Below the pieces are notes generated by a model. The model worked only from the letters and a program-made list of their open reading frames with translations. It searched no databases and was not told the origin of the DNA. Below are positions 1 to 8,773 of a stretch of DNA of 9,906 nucleotides, one piece after another; the first letter of the stretch is position 1, and every line of letters starts with the position of its first letter. This DNA comes from a bacterium UBA3756. Lineage in GTDB: Bacteria; Bacteroidota; Bacteroidia; Bacteroidales; Bacteroidaceae. Made by a program: the position numbers and the translations under genes. The DNA is taken from contig DFGG01000036.1 in NCBI GenBank assembly GCA_002371695.1, forward strand, positions 1,581 through 11,486, written 5' to 3'.

Positions 1-633
1 GTCTACGAAGATCGCTGGCTCATTGTCGTGGAAAAAGCTGAGGGTATCCTCTCGATGGCCGCAGGGCATTCCACGCTCAACGTGAAGACGGTGCTCGACG
101 ACTATTTCAAGAAGTCTCGTCAGAAGTGTACCGCCCACGTAGTGCATCGGCTGGATCGCGACACCAGCGGGCTGATGGTCTATGCCAAGGATATGGAGAC
201 GGAACAGATCCTTGAGCACAATTGGCATGATATCGTCTACGACCGTCGCTATGTGGCTGTCTGCTCCGGCGAGATGGAACAGGATGAAGGTACTGTGGCC
301 AACTGGCTGAAAGACAATAAGGCCTACGTCACCTACTCCTCGCCTGTCGACAACGGGGGAAAGTATGCCGTCACCCACTGGCATGTGCTTGACCGTACGG
401 CCGATCACTCATTGGTGGAATTTAAGTTGGAGACGGGGCGCAAGAATCAGATACGCGTCCATTCTGCTGATATGGGTCATCCCGTGTGTGGTGACACGAA
501 GTACGGCAATGGTGACGACCCGCTTCATCGTCTTTGTCTGCACGCCTGGCTTTTGTGCTTCACTCATCCTGCTACGGGAGAGCCGATGGAGTTTGAGACG
601 CCTATCCCCACGGCATTCAGGAAACTCTTTTGA
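1..633 (+). CDS. RluA-family pseudouridine synthase, 5' end missing
   Basis: This gene encodes an enzyme that isomerises specific uridines in ribosomal or transfer RNA to pseudouridine. The reading frame is open to the left edge. The first codons read VYEDRWLIVVEKAEGILS, a typical RluA-family lead-in, so the in-frame GTG at 28 is an internal Val and not a start. The catalytic motif HRLDRDTSGLMVYAKD is intact, with the presumed catalytic Asp of HRLD at codon 154-156. The RNA-binding GRKNQIRVH segment follows at about 436-465, then a GHPVCGDTKYG block. About 210 codons are visible, so probably only an N-terminal portion (perhaps an S4 domain or short extension) is missing. Which uridine it modifies (RluA, RluC, RluD or another type) cannot be told from this fragment. 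TGA at 631-633 abuts a heptamer repeat array. Confidence 0.93.
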   Translation, partial: VYEDRWLIVVEKAEGILSMAAGHSTLNVKTVLDDYFKKSRQKCTAHVVHRLDRDTSGLMVYAKDMETEQILEHNWHDIVYDRRYVAVCSGEMEQDEGTVANWLKDNKAYVTYSSPVDNGGKYAVTHWHVLDRTADHSLVEFKLETGRKNQIRVHSADMGHPVCGDTKYGNGDDPLHRLCLHAWLLCFTHPATGEPMEFETPIPTAFRKLF

Positions 634-661
634 GTTTACGGTTTACAGTTTACAGTTTACG
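634..661 (+). repeat. Heptamer tandem array 1 (gtttacR x4)
   Basis: Four tandem 7-bp units (gtttacg, gtttaca, gtttaca, gtttacg) start at the first base after the TGA stop of the pseudouridine synthase. They end three bases before the ATG of the next gene, so the array is essentially the whole intergenic spacer. It must provide the ribosome-loading region of the downstream small gene, and no Shine-Dalgarno sequence is visible in it. Read in the phase TTTACAG, it fits the loose TTYAYWR pattern of the other arrays in this window, with one off-pattern variant base (TTTACGG). Confidence 0.85.
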
Positions 662-664
662 ATT

Positions 665-817
665 ATGGAGAATATTGAATATTATCTGTTCATGCTGGCG
701 GCTATCATAGTGGCCTTTCTCATCATCAAGAGGGTGGTGAGTTGCTTGGTACGCTCGATAGTCCTCATAGTACTGTCTGTGGTGCTGGGATACATCTATT
801 ATATGTACCTCAGGTAG
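665..817 (+). CDS. Small two-helix membrane protein, 50 aa, function unknown
   Basis: I do not recognise this protein. The ATG at 665 opens a 50-residue frame ending in TAG at 815-817. The sequence is almost entirely hydrophobic. A first membrane segment spans about residues 8-21, a basic turn has Lys22-Arg23 and Arg30, and a second segment spans about residues 31-47 before a tyrosine-rich tail (YIYYMYLR). It starts 31 nt after the pseudouridine synthase stop and is probably co-transcribed with it. Its last 8 bp overlap the convergent HD-hydrolase gene. The frame is also open far upstream, out of frame with the synthase gene, but that upstream part is a shadow. The strong hydrophobic pattern with a positively charged hairpin supports a real inner-membrane protein. 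Its small size keeps confidence moderate. Confidence 0.6.
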   Translation: MENIEYYLFMLAAIIVAFLIIKRVVSCLVRSIVLIVLSVVLGYIYYMYLR

Positions 818-1442
818 CAGCGGACTCTTCAGCGTAGATACGGTCGAAGACTTCGTGCAGTTGCTGCGGGTTGGCTATGAGCAGGCGCAGCTGGTTGAGT
901 TGTTGCTCGTTGGGTGAGTGGGGTAGCCATAGTCTGATGTATCCGTTCACGGAGTATTTCTCGTCCATGTGCTGCTTGAATCGTTGCCATTGCTCACTTT
1001 TGTCTTTCTCGGGATAGTTGCTCAGTCCGTACTGAATGGTACGCCGTATGACGGTGTCCACGTCGATGTCTCTGTCTGCTTCGGCGATGATCTTGCCGTA
1101 AAGGCTGCGGGGGGAATGGCTGGCTGAGGCGCGATGGTCCTCAACGGCCTCCTTCATGATCTTGATTTGCTCAGGCGAGAACCATTTCTTCAGCCTGGCA
1201 TCGCTGGCGAGAATCTTTCCACCTGTTATATGGTGGATGGCTCTCGGTCCGGACATTCCCAAATCGTGATAGGCGGCGATGGTGTACACCATATTGACAT
1301 CGGCTCCGGTGATCTTCACCAGATCCAGTGAGCGGCGGATGACGCGGGTGACGTGCTCCAGATTGTGTGCGCGGTCGAAATCTGCGTATCTGGGGAGTAT
1401 CTTGGTTTCTATGTACTCTACGAGGTCAAGGCTTGCATTCAT
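810..1442 (-). CDS. HD-domain metal-dependent phosphohydrolase
   Basis: This is a 210-residue soluble protein of the HD superfamily, whose members hydrolyse phosphate esters or nucleotides using a His/Asp metal site. Candidate metal ligands appear in order: His26 and His30 (HNLEH), the paired His59-Asp60 (AAYHDLG), His70/His71 (AIHHITGG), His103 (EDHRAS) and Asp123 (EADRDID). The substrate is not evident. I chose ATG 1442 because a Bacteroidota -7 element (TATATTTG) lies only 18 nt upstream on this strand. The longer frame back to 1556 would begin upstream of that promoter and would run across the divergent menA start. The C-terminal part (about residues 140-205) is outside the HD core and unassigned. 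The gene converges on the 50-aa membrane protein with an 8-bp overlap at the 3' ends. Family call is firm, function open. Confidence 0.88.
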   Translation of the reverse strand: MNASLDLVEYIETKILPRYADFDRAHNLEHVTRVIRRSLDLVKITGADVNMVYTIAAYHDLGMSGPRAIHHITGGKILASDARLKKWFSPEQIKIMKEAVEDHRASASHSPRSLYGKIIAEADRDIDVDTVIRRTIQYGLSNYPEKDKSEQWQRFKQHMDEKYSVNGYIRLWLPHSPNEQQLNQLRLLIANPQQLHEVFDRIYAEESAAT

Positions 1443-1460
1443 ATTATTGGAAATTTGATG

Positions 1461-1468
1461 CAAATATA
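1461..1468 (-). promoter_or_regulatory. Promoter -7 element of the HD-hydrolase gene
   Basis: On the minus strand this reads TATATTTG, matching the TAnnTTTG -7 consensus of the Bacteroidota primary sigma factor. The ATG at 1442 follows after 18 nt. No clear TTTG is seen at the expected -33 distance. The element is back to back with the menA promoter in the same 101-bp gap (1443-1543). Confidence 0.6.
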
Positions 1469-1511
1469 CGAAATTATTCGATAAAGGACGATACAATTCA
1501 CAACTTTTTTG

Positions 1512-1519
1512 TACTTTTG
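1512..1519 (+). promoter_or_regulatory. Promoter -7 element of menA
   Basis: TACTTTTG matches the TAnnTTTG -7 consensus and lies 24 nt before the menA ATG at 1544. A run of T residues precedes it (1505-1510). A canonical TTTG at -33 is not present. The element faces away from the HD-hydrolase promoter at 1461-1468, so the two sit about 43 bp apart in one divergent control region. Confidence 0.6.
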
Positions 1520-1543
1520 CAAATAAATTAGTATCATTTGACG

Positions 1544-2454
1544 ATGGAAGAAGCAATAGTAAAGACTAATTCCCCGAAGGCGTGGCTGCTGGCCGCGCGC
1601 CCTAAGACGCTTACAGGAGCAGCTGTTCCTGTGATGATAGGCATTGCCTTGGCCTGGACAGACGCTCAGGACTATTATGGTGACGACGTTTTCAGTTGGA
1701 CAGCAGCAATACTCTGCCTGCTTTTCGCCTTCCTGATGCAGATTGATGCTAATTTCATCAATGACTTCTTCGATTTCGCTAATGGTGCCGATGATGCTGA
1801 GACGCGACTTGGTCCACGTAGGGCATGTGCTCAGGGGTGGGTGAAGCTCGATGCGATGAAGCGGGCTATTGCCGGCACCACCTGCCTGGCATGTATCGTA
1901 GGCCTGCCTCTCGTACTCTTTGGTGGATTGGAGATGATTATCGTGGGTGCAGTCTGTGTGGTATTCTGCTTCCTTTACACCACTCATTTCTCTTATTTAG
2001 GCCTGGGTGACTTACTGGTGCTGGTGTTCTTCGGCATCGTGCCTGTCTGCATCACTTATTACCTGCAGCTGCATACCGTCACCTGGCAGGTGTTCCTGGC
2101 TTCGCTGGCATGCGGCTTGGTAATCGATGCGCTGTTGGTGGTGAACAATTTCCGCGACCGTGATAACGACCGCGAGGCCGGTAAGCGTACGCTGATCGTC
2201 CGATTGGGTGCAAAGGCTGGACTCCAACTCTATCTCGGCGTAGGTGTCGGGGCCATGATTCTGGGGGCTACTTTCTGGCAGAACGGCCATCCTCTGGCTT
2301 TTTTCCTGCCCTTCATCTATTTCATCCTTCACGTGTTCACTTACCTCAAAATCAAACGTATCGATAAAGGAAAAGCGCTGAATCTCTGCTTGGGAGAAAC
2401 AGCGCGTAATATCTTTATCTACGGTCTTTGCGTCAGCCTCGGACTCCTGTTGGC

Positions 2455-2458
<4 letters not shown>
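1544..2458 (+). CDS. menA: 1,4-dihydroxy-2-naphthoate polyprenyltransferase (MenA)
   Basis: MenA is the inner-membrane UbiA-family enzyme that joins 1,4-dihydroxy-2-naphthoate to a polyprenyl diphosphate, the membrane step of menaquinone synthesis that supplies the quinone for anaerobic respiration. Both Asp-rich motifs that bind Mg-diphosphate are present. The first runs from Asn73-Asp74 through Asp77 and Asp83 and is followed by the MenA-typical RLGPRRA. The second runs from Asn201 (NNFRDRDNDREAGKRT) with Asp205 and Asp209, followed by RLG. The N-terminal AARPKTLTGAAVPV is also characteristic. Hydrophobic segments fill the rest of the 304 residues, consistent with about eight or nine helices. 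I prefer ATG 1544 over the in-frame TTG at 1538. The stop TAA (2456-2458) interlocks with the stop of the convergent porin gene. Other men genes are not in the window. Confidence 0.93.
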
Positions 2459-4797
<2,339 letters not shown>

Positions 4798-4804
4798 CTT
4801 TGTA

Positions 4805-4810
4805 TCCTTT
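4805..4810 (-). promoter_or_regulatory. Shine-Dalgarno-like site of the porin gene
   Basis: The minus strand reads AAAGGA, followed by 7 nt and then ATG 4797. It is the only good Shine-Dalgarno-like match I noted ahead of a gene in this window and it decides the start choice for the porin. It lies in the roughly 49-nt interval between the two inverted heptamer arrays. Confidence 0.55.
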
Positions 4811-4815
4811 CTCAT

Positions 4816-4843
4816 TTCACTATTCATTATTCACTATTCACTA
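4816..4843 (+). repeat. Heptamer tandem array B upstream of the porin start
   Basis: Four tandem 7-bp units lie here: ttcacta, ttcatta, ttcacta, ttcacta. The second unit has one base change, which also creates the in-frame ATG at 4827 on the minus strand. The last three bases (4841-4843) are the TAG stop of the 57-aa gene, so the array forms most of the 43-nt gap to the porin. It is complementary to array A over about 27 nt with a single mismatch. Confidence 0.92.
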
Positions 4844-5014
4844 CTTCATCATTCTTAGTGCCGACTCTGCTATCTTTACCACCATTGCCAGAAGGATGAT
4901 GTAGAGTCCCAATTCATGCTTCGACTCACTCTTCTGCACGAAGAAGATGATGCCCACGACGGCCATCACCATGAAGATGATGTTGAGCCAGTTGCGTATC
5001 AAGTCCTTGTTCAT
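4841..5014 (-). CDS. Small two-helix membrane protein, 57 aa, function unknown
   Basis: I do not recognise a named family. ATG 5014 opens a 57-residue frame ending in TAG at 4843-4841. The in-frame TTG at 5026 is a less likely start. The chain has a short polar N-terminus (MNKDLIRNW), a hydrophobic segment at about residues 10-26 (LNIIFMVMAVVGIIFFV), a charged turn (QKSESKHE), a second hydrophobic stretch at about 35-47, and a basic end (RMMK). This fits a two-helix inner-membrane protein with both ends on the same side. It starts 15 nt after the DUF4468 stop and is followed by the porin after 43 nt, so the three are almost certainly co-transcribed. No Shine-Dalgarno sequence is visible, and translational coupling to the upstream gene is plausible. 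The stop codon is inside array B. Confidence 0.72.
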   Translation of the reverse strand: MNKDLIRNWLNIIFMVMAVVGIIFFVQKSESKHELGLYIILLAMVVKIAESALRMMK

Positions 5015-5029
5015 CGGTGATGCCAATAG

Positions 5030-5650
5030 TTATTTGCTTGCGTTAAGCAGGGTGTTAAACTTGTTGAATATGAAGTCTTTACGGTCGATTGTCTTGCGGC
5101 GGAATTTGCCAGAGACAGGATATAGCCTGGTGCGCTTCTTGTTGACGGCATACTTGTCGGTGATCCACTCTTCGGCGATATACTTGATGGGCTTGCGCTC
5201 GGTGTCGTAGTTGTAATAGATGCGCGTCATCTCTATTTCTGCCTTGCCGTCAGTACAGGTGCAGAGCAGCTGAAAACTGAACTGGGTACGGTCGAGTGAG
5301 AGGGCTACGCTCTTGAATACGAGCCACTCGTGGTAGATTGCCCCCAGCTTGTGATGCTCACGGTCCTGAATGGCCACATTGCTGTATTCCAGTTGGTTGT
5401 CCTCTGTTGTCATCTTTGTCAACTGAGCCAGCAGAATGTCGTAGATCTGGTCTGCCGACTTGCCGGGAGCCTCGATGGTGGTAACCCATGTCACCTTACC
5501 GTCTACCAGGGGTACGGCGTCTTTCGCCAGATACTTGGCATTGGGATTACTCTTTTCCACGGGGTCCTGTTCTATACGCTCCCAGGTGTTGTCCTGGGCA
5601 CTCATTGCCATCGGCATTGCCAGCATGAGGGCTATTAGAAATTTCTTCAT
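5030..5650 (-). CDS. Secreted DUF4468-domain protein
   Basis: This is a 206-residue protein with a clear signal peptide (MKKFLIALMLAMPMAMSAQ, cleavage expected around SA-Q at residues 18-19), so it acts in the periplasm or at the outer membrane. Most of the mature chain resembles DUF4468, a Bacteroidota family with a predicted TBP-like fold and no known function. Features seen are the VTWVTTIEAPGKSADQIYDILL segment near residues 53-74, the aromatic strand pair around HEWLVFKS and TQFSFQLLC, and the late block EIEMTRIYYNYD. The basic C-terminal part (KKRTRLYPVSGKFRRKTIDRKDF) is unassigned. It is the first gene of the operon with the 57-aa membrane protein and the porin. A -7 promoter element stands 27 nt upstream of ATG 5650. 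The shared operon suggests an envelope role linked to the porin, which is inference. Confidence 0.85.
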   Translation of the reverse strand: MKKFLIALMLAMPMAMSAQDNTWERIEQDPVEKSNPNAKYLAKDAVPLVDGKVTWVTTIEAPGKSADQIYDILLAQLTKMTTEDNQLEYSNVAIQDREHHKLGAIYHEWLVFKSVALSLDRTQFSFQLLCTCTDGKAEIEMTRIYYNYDTERKPIKYIAEEWITDKYAVNKKRTRLYPVSGKFRRKTIDRKDFIFNKFNTLLNASK

Positions 5651-5677
5651 ATCGCGTTCTTAATTATAAATACCGCG

Positions 5678-5685
5678 CAAAAGTA
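5678..5685 (-). promoter_or_regulatory. Promoter -7 element of the DUF4468-porin operon
   Basis: The minus strand reads TACTTTTG, a match to the TAnnTTTG -7 consensus, 27 nt before ATG 5650. It is the same 8-mer as the menA -7 element. The surrounding sequence also shares TTTGTACTTTTGC-like or TTTTGTACTTTTGC-like bases with the menA region. No TTTG is present at the usual -33 distance. Confidence 0.6.
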
Positions 5686-5707
5686 CAAAGATTTTTTCAT
5701 TTCTCGG

Positions 5708-5736
5708 CACGGATTACACGGATTAACACGGATTTT
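5708..5736. repeat. Triple CACGGATT tandem repeat
   Basis: Three near-identical direct copies lie end to end: cacggatta (5708-5716), cacggattaa (5717-5726) and cacggatttt (5727-5736). The unit length is 9-10 bp, so this differs from the heptamer arrays. It lies between the uvrB 3' end and the promoter of the DUF4468-porin operon, just upstream of that promoter's -33 region. I recall similar reiterated ATCCGTG-type elements in intergenic DNA of many Bacteroidota genomes, but cannot verify this here. Confidence 0.8.
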
Positions 5737-5743
5737 ATGATTT

Positions 5744-5757
5744 TTCACTATTCATTC
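5744..5757 (+). repeat. Two-unit heptamer relic (ttcacta ttcattc)
   Basis: Two adjacent 7-bp units match those of arrays A and B, the second with a base change in its final position. It sits just outside the uvrB stop codon (5763-5765) and 8 bp from the triple CACGGATT repeat. It may be a decayed or founder-size heptamer array. At only two units the match could partly be chance. Confidence 0.5.
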
Positions 5758-5762
5758 CCCTT

Positions 5763-7799
5763 TTACTTCAGCTCCAACTCTTTCTGCAGGGCAAGAATTT
5801 CGTCACGATACTGTGCTGCCTGCAGGAAGTCGAACTGCTTGGCAGCCTCCTTCATGAGTTTAGTACGCTCGGCGATGTACTTCTCTAACTGCGGGCGTGT
5901 CATGTGCTCCACTATGGGGTCGCTTGTCAGCATAGCGCCATCATTATTTGACTCAGCAGCCATTCCCGCGCGGCGCAGTTCCTTCACGTCGGAGCGCTCT
6001 TCCTGCTTCAGGCTGCCGAAGCTCAGGTTCTTCACAATCTGAGTGGGCGTGATGCCGTGTTCCTCGTTGTATTTCATCTGCTTCATCCTGCGGCGCAGGG
6101 TCTCGTCGATGGTGAGCTGCATCGATTCTGTGATGGTGTCGGCATACATAATCACCTTGCCGTTCACGTTACGGGCAGCACGTCCTGCTGTCTGTGTCAG
6201 TGAGCGATGGCTACGGAGGAAGCCCTCCTTGTCGGCATCGAGTATGGCAACAAGCGACACCTCCGGCAGGTCGAGTCCCTCGCGCAACAGATTCACTCCC
6301 ACCAGCACATCGTAGACACCTTGTCTGAGGTCGGAGAGTATCTTCACGCGGTCGAGTGTAGCCACGTCGCTGTGGATATAGGCGGTTCTTACGCCATGGT
6401 TCAGTAGATATTCGCTCAGTTCCTCGGCCATACGCTTGGTCAGTGTCGTTACCAACACGCGTTCGTTGCGGTGGCTGCGGGTTAGTATCTCGTCCATCAG
6501 GTCGTCTATCTGGTTTTCGCTTTTGCGTATCTCTATCTCGGGGTCAAGCAGGCCGGTAGGACGAATCACCTGCTCCACCACCACTCCCTCGGACTCCTGT
6601 AGCTCGTAGTCGGCAGGGGTGGCACTGACGTAGATCACCTGGTTGATTTGCTCGTGGAACTCCTCGAAGGTCAGCGGACGGTTGTCGAAGGCTGCTGGCA
6701 AACGGAAGCCGTACTCCACGAGGTTGGTCTTTCGGGCACGGTCGCCTCCGTACATAGCCCTGATCTGGGGCACGCTGACGTGGCTCTCATCGATGATGAG
6801 CAGATAGTCGTCGGGGAAGAAGTCGAACAGGCAATAGGGGCGTTCGCCTGCCTTACGTCCGTCAAAATAGCGGGAGTAGTTCTCGATGCCCGAGCAGTGG
6901 CCGAGTTCCTTGATCATCTCCATGTCGTATTCCACGCGTTCCTTGATGCGCTGTGCCTTGTATGGGTCGCCCATCTCTTCAAAGAAGGCCACCTGCTTCA
7001 CCAGGTCGTCTTGTATCTGACGGATAGCGATATTGGTCTGTTCCTGTGAGGTCATGAAGAGATTGGCAGGATAGAGCTTGTACTCTTCGAAACGGGCCAG
7101 ACGGTCGAAGGTCACGGCATCCACTTCCTCCAGGGCATCTACCTCGTCGTCCCAGAAGGTGATGCGGAGCACTACCTCAGAGTAGGCCATAAATACATCG
7201 ACGGTATCGCCCTTCACCCGGAAATTGCCGCGCTGAAGGTCAATGTCGTTACGGACGTATAGCGCACTTACTAAATTCCTTAACAGTTGGTTGCGGTCGA
7301 GCTTCTGGCCTACATGCAGACTGATGACGTTCTCCTGCAGGGCAATGGGACTGCCCATACCATAGATGCATGATACGGATGATACTACTACGACATCCTG
7401 ACGGCCTGACAACAAGTCGCTTACAGCAGAGAGACGCAGACGGTCTATCTCGTCGTTGATGGCCAGATCCTTCTCGATGTAGATATCACTTGCAGGCAGA
7501 TAGGCTTCTGGCTGATAGTAGTCATAATAGCTGACATAATAGTCGACGGCATTCTCAGGGAAGAAACCTTTCATCTCGTCGTAGAGCTGGGCAGCAAGCG
7601 TCTTGTTGTGGCTCAAGATAAGGGTCGGACGGTTGACGTTGGCTATCACGTTGGCCATCGTAAACGTCTTACCCGAGCCGGTGACACCCAACAGTACCTG
7701 CGACTGGTCTCCCCGTCGTAGTCCTTCTGTCAGTTGTCGGATGGCTTCAGGCTGGTCTCCTGTAGGCTGATAAGGTGAAGTAAGTTTAAATTCGCTCAT
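5763..7799 (-). CDS. uvrB: UvrABC excinuclease subunit B
   Basis: UvrB is the DNA-damage verification helicase of nucleotide excision repair. It is loaded by UvrA and then recruits UvrC. The 678-residue length matches the family (E. coli about 673). Visible are Walker A GVTGSGKT at residues 38-45, the damage-probing hairpin region (YYVSYYDYYQPEAYLP), the Walker B-like IIDESH, YVSATPADYE, and the helicase motif QTAGRAARN. A C-terminal UVR coiled-coil motif (QFDFLQAAQYRDEI) contacts UvrC. I chose ATG 7799 because the -7 promoter element lies at 7816-7809, so the longer frame from 7829 would start upstream of the promoter. Only 9 nt separate the -7 element from the ATG, so the mRNA leader is very short. 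It is divergent from bamD. No uvrA or uvrC is nearby. Confidence 0.98.
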   Translation of the reverse strand: MSEFKLTSPYQPTGDQPEAIRQLTEGLRRGDQSQVLLGVTGSGKTFTMANVIANVNRPTLILSHNKTLAAQLYDEMKGFFPENAVDYYVSYYDYYQPEAYLPASDIYIEKDLAINDEIDRLRLSAVSDLLSGRQDVVVVSSVSCIYGMGSPIALQENVISLHVGQKLDRNQLLRNLVSALYVRNDIDLQRGNFRVKGDTVDVFMAYSEVVLRITFWDDEVDALEEVDAVTFDRLARFEEYKLYPANLFMTSQEQTNIAIRQIQDDLVKQVAFFEEMGDPYKAQRIKERVEYDMEMIKELGHCSGIENYSRYFDGRKAGERPYCLFDFFPDDYLLIIDESHVSVPQIRAMYGGDRARKTNLVEYGFRLPAAFDNRPLTFEEFHEQINQVIYVSATPADYELQESEGVVVEQVIRPTGLLDPEIEIRKSENQIDDLMDEILTRSHRNERVLVTTLTKRMAEELSEYLLNHGVRTAYIHSDVATLDRVKILSDLRQGVYDVLVGVNLLREGLDLPEVSLVAILDADKEGFLRSHRSLTQTAGRAARNVNGKVIMYADTITESMQLTIDETLRRRMKQMKYNEEHGITPTQIVKNLSFGSLKQEERSDVKELRRAGMAAESNNDGAMLTSDPIVEHMTRPQLEKYIAERTKLMKEAAKQFDFLQAAQYRDEILALQKELELK

Positions 7800-7808
7800 A
7801 ACAAGGTG

Positions 7809-7816
7809 CAAAGGTA
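7809..7816 (-). promoter_or_regulatory. Promoter -7 element of uvrB
   Basis: The minus strand reads TACCTTTG, a match to TAnnTTTG, with 9 nt to ATG 7799. The expected -33 position (about 7836-7840) falls inside heptamer array C and reads as AT-rich repeat rather than TTTG. I see no LexA-like palindrome. Confidence 0.6.
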
Positions 7817-7826
7817 CAAAAAAATC

Positions 7827-7854
7827 CATAATTCATAATTCATAATTCATAATT
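7827..7854. repeat. Heptamer tandem array C (cataatt x4)
   Basis: Four perfect tandem copies of cataatt lie between the divergent uvrB and bamD promoters. In the phase TTCATAA it belongs to the same TTYAYWR pattern as the other arrays. It covers the -33 zone of the uvrB promoter and ends 13 bp before the -33 TTTG of bamD. Confidence 0.92.
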
Positions 7855-7867
7855 TTCTTCAAAAACC

Positions 7868-7898
7868 TTTGCCGTTTGCGTGAAAATCAGTAACTTTG
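7868..7898 (+). promoter_or_regulatory. Promoter of bamD (TTTG-N19-TAACTTTG)
   Basis: TTTG at 7868-7871, a 19-nt spacer, and TAACTTTG at 7891-7898 form a full Bacteroidota-type promoter (TTTG at -33, TAnnTTTG at -7). It is the best promoter match in the window. The bamD ATG at 7908 follows the -7 element by 9 nt, which implies a leader of only a few nucleotides. Confidence 0.75.
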
Positions 7899-7907
7899 CA
7901 CCCCGAT

Positions 7908-8735
7908 ATGAAGAAATGTATCATAATAGGTTCGTGCGCGCTCATGCTCTTGACGAGTTGCGCTGGAGAATTCAACAAGGTATACAAGTCTACTGATAAT
8001 GCCTACAAGTATGAGTATGCCAAAGAGCAGTTCGCACTGGGCAAGTTTCAGAAGGCTGCTTCGTTGCTTGAGCAATTGGTGACCGTCAAGAAGGGTACCG
8101 ACGATGCTCAGGAGTGTCTCTACATGCTGGCGATGGCACAATTTTGCAATGCTGACTTCGACGCCGCTTCGGCCACGTTCAAGAAGTATGTCAGCAGCTA
8201 TCCTCGTGGACTCTATGCCGAGTCGGCAAGTCTCTACGTAGGCAACTCGCTCTACCAGAGTGCACCGGAACCGCGACTCGACCAGACTCCTACCATCGGA
8301 GCCATCAATGCCTATCAGCAGTTCCTCGACCTCTATCCTGATTCCAAGCTGCGCGCTGAGGCCCAGAAACGACTCTACGAGTTGCAGGATAAGCTCATCA
8401 TGAAGGAATTTTTTTCGGCTGAGCTCTACTACAACCTCGGGGGGTATTTCGGCAACATCAACAAGAACGACGAGAGCAACTACACCTCGTGTATCATCAC
8501 TGCTCAGAATGCGCTGAAGAACTATCCTTACTGTAAGAACCGGGAGGACTTTGCCTTGCTCATCATGAAGAGCAAGTTTGAACTGGCAGAGAACTCTACC
8601 GAAGACAAGCGCATCGACCGTTATCGCGATGCTGAGGACGAGTGCTACGGATTCATCAATGAGTATCCCGACTCCAAGAACATCCGTCTGGCCGAGCGCT
8701 TCATCGCCAAATGCAAGAAGGTCATTAAGGACTGA
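7908..8735 (+). CDS. bamD: Outer-membrane protein assembly factor BamD
   Basis: BamD is a lipoprotein of the BAM complex, which with BamA folds beta-barrel proteins into the outer membrane. The 275-residue chain starts with a lipoprotein signal ending in the lipobox LLTSC, with the lipidated Cys at residue 18. The rest is helical and shows TPR-like repeats: the EYAKEQFALGKFQKAASLLEQ type first, then DFDAASATFKKYVSSYPRG, AYQQFLDLYPDSK, and a final FINEYPDSKNIRLAERFI. That layout is typical of Bacteroidota BamD. ATG 7908 is preferred over the TTG at 7896 because that codon lies inside the promoter -7 element. It heads a plus-strand cluster with rpoZ (38-nt gap) and the DUF4293 gene. Its likely clients include the porin encoded in this window. 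Confidence 0.95.
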   Translation: MKKCIIIGSCALMLLTSCAGEFNKVYKSTDNAYKYEYAKEQFALGKFQKAASLLEQLVTVKKGTDDAQECLYMLAMAQFCNADFDAASATFKKYVSSYPRGLYAESASLYVGNSLYQSAPEPRLDQTPTIGAINAYQQFLDLYPDSKLRAEAQKRLYELQDKLIMKEFFSAELYYNLGGYFGNINKNDESNYTSCIITAQNALKNYPYCKNREDFALLIMKSKFELAENSTEDKRIDRYRDAEDECYGFINEYPDSKNIRLAERFIAKCKKVIKD

Positions 8736-8773
8736 AATCGTAAAAAACGTCAATTAGTAAATTCGTCAAATAT

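Noticed and set aside
634..661. Array 1 as a CRISPR or attachment-site remnant
   Set aside because: The units are 7 bp with no spacers, and there are no cas genes, integrase or adjacent tRNA gene.
365..664. Upstream extension of the 50-aa membrane protein frame through the pseudouridine synthase gene
   Set aside because: It overlaps the synthase out of frame and lacks any conserved feature. The hydrophobic protein begins naturally at ATG 665.
1443..1556. N-terminal extension of the HD hydrolase back to 1556
   Set aside because: The extension crosses the menA promoter and the -7 element assigned to the HD gene itself, and its residues look like translated intergenic DNA.
1439..1987. Minus-strand open frame across the menA 5' half and its promoter
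   Set aside because: It is antisense to the MenA prenyl-binding region and spans the divergent promoter region. The translation is cysteine- and histidine-rich without any recognisable motif.
7800..7829. Ten-codon N-terminal extension of uvrB from ATG 7829
   Set aside because: It would start upstream of the -7 element at 7816-7809, and UvrB proteins normally begin near the FKLTSPYQPTGDQP segment.
7887..8753. 288-codon open frame on the minus strand, fully antisense to bamD
   Set aside because: The plus-strand frame is a clear BamD with lipobox, promoter and TPR pattern. The antisense translation resembles no family and arises from codon bias in the real gene.
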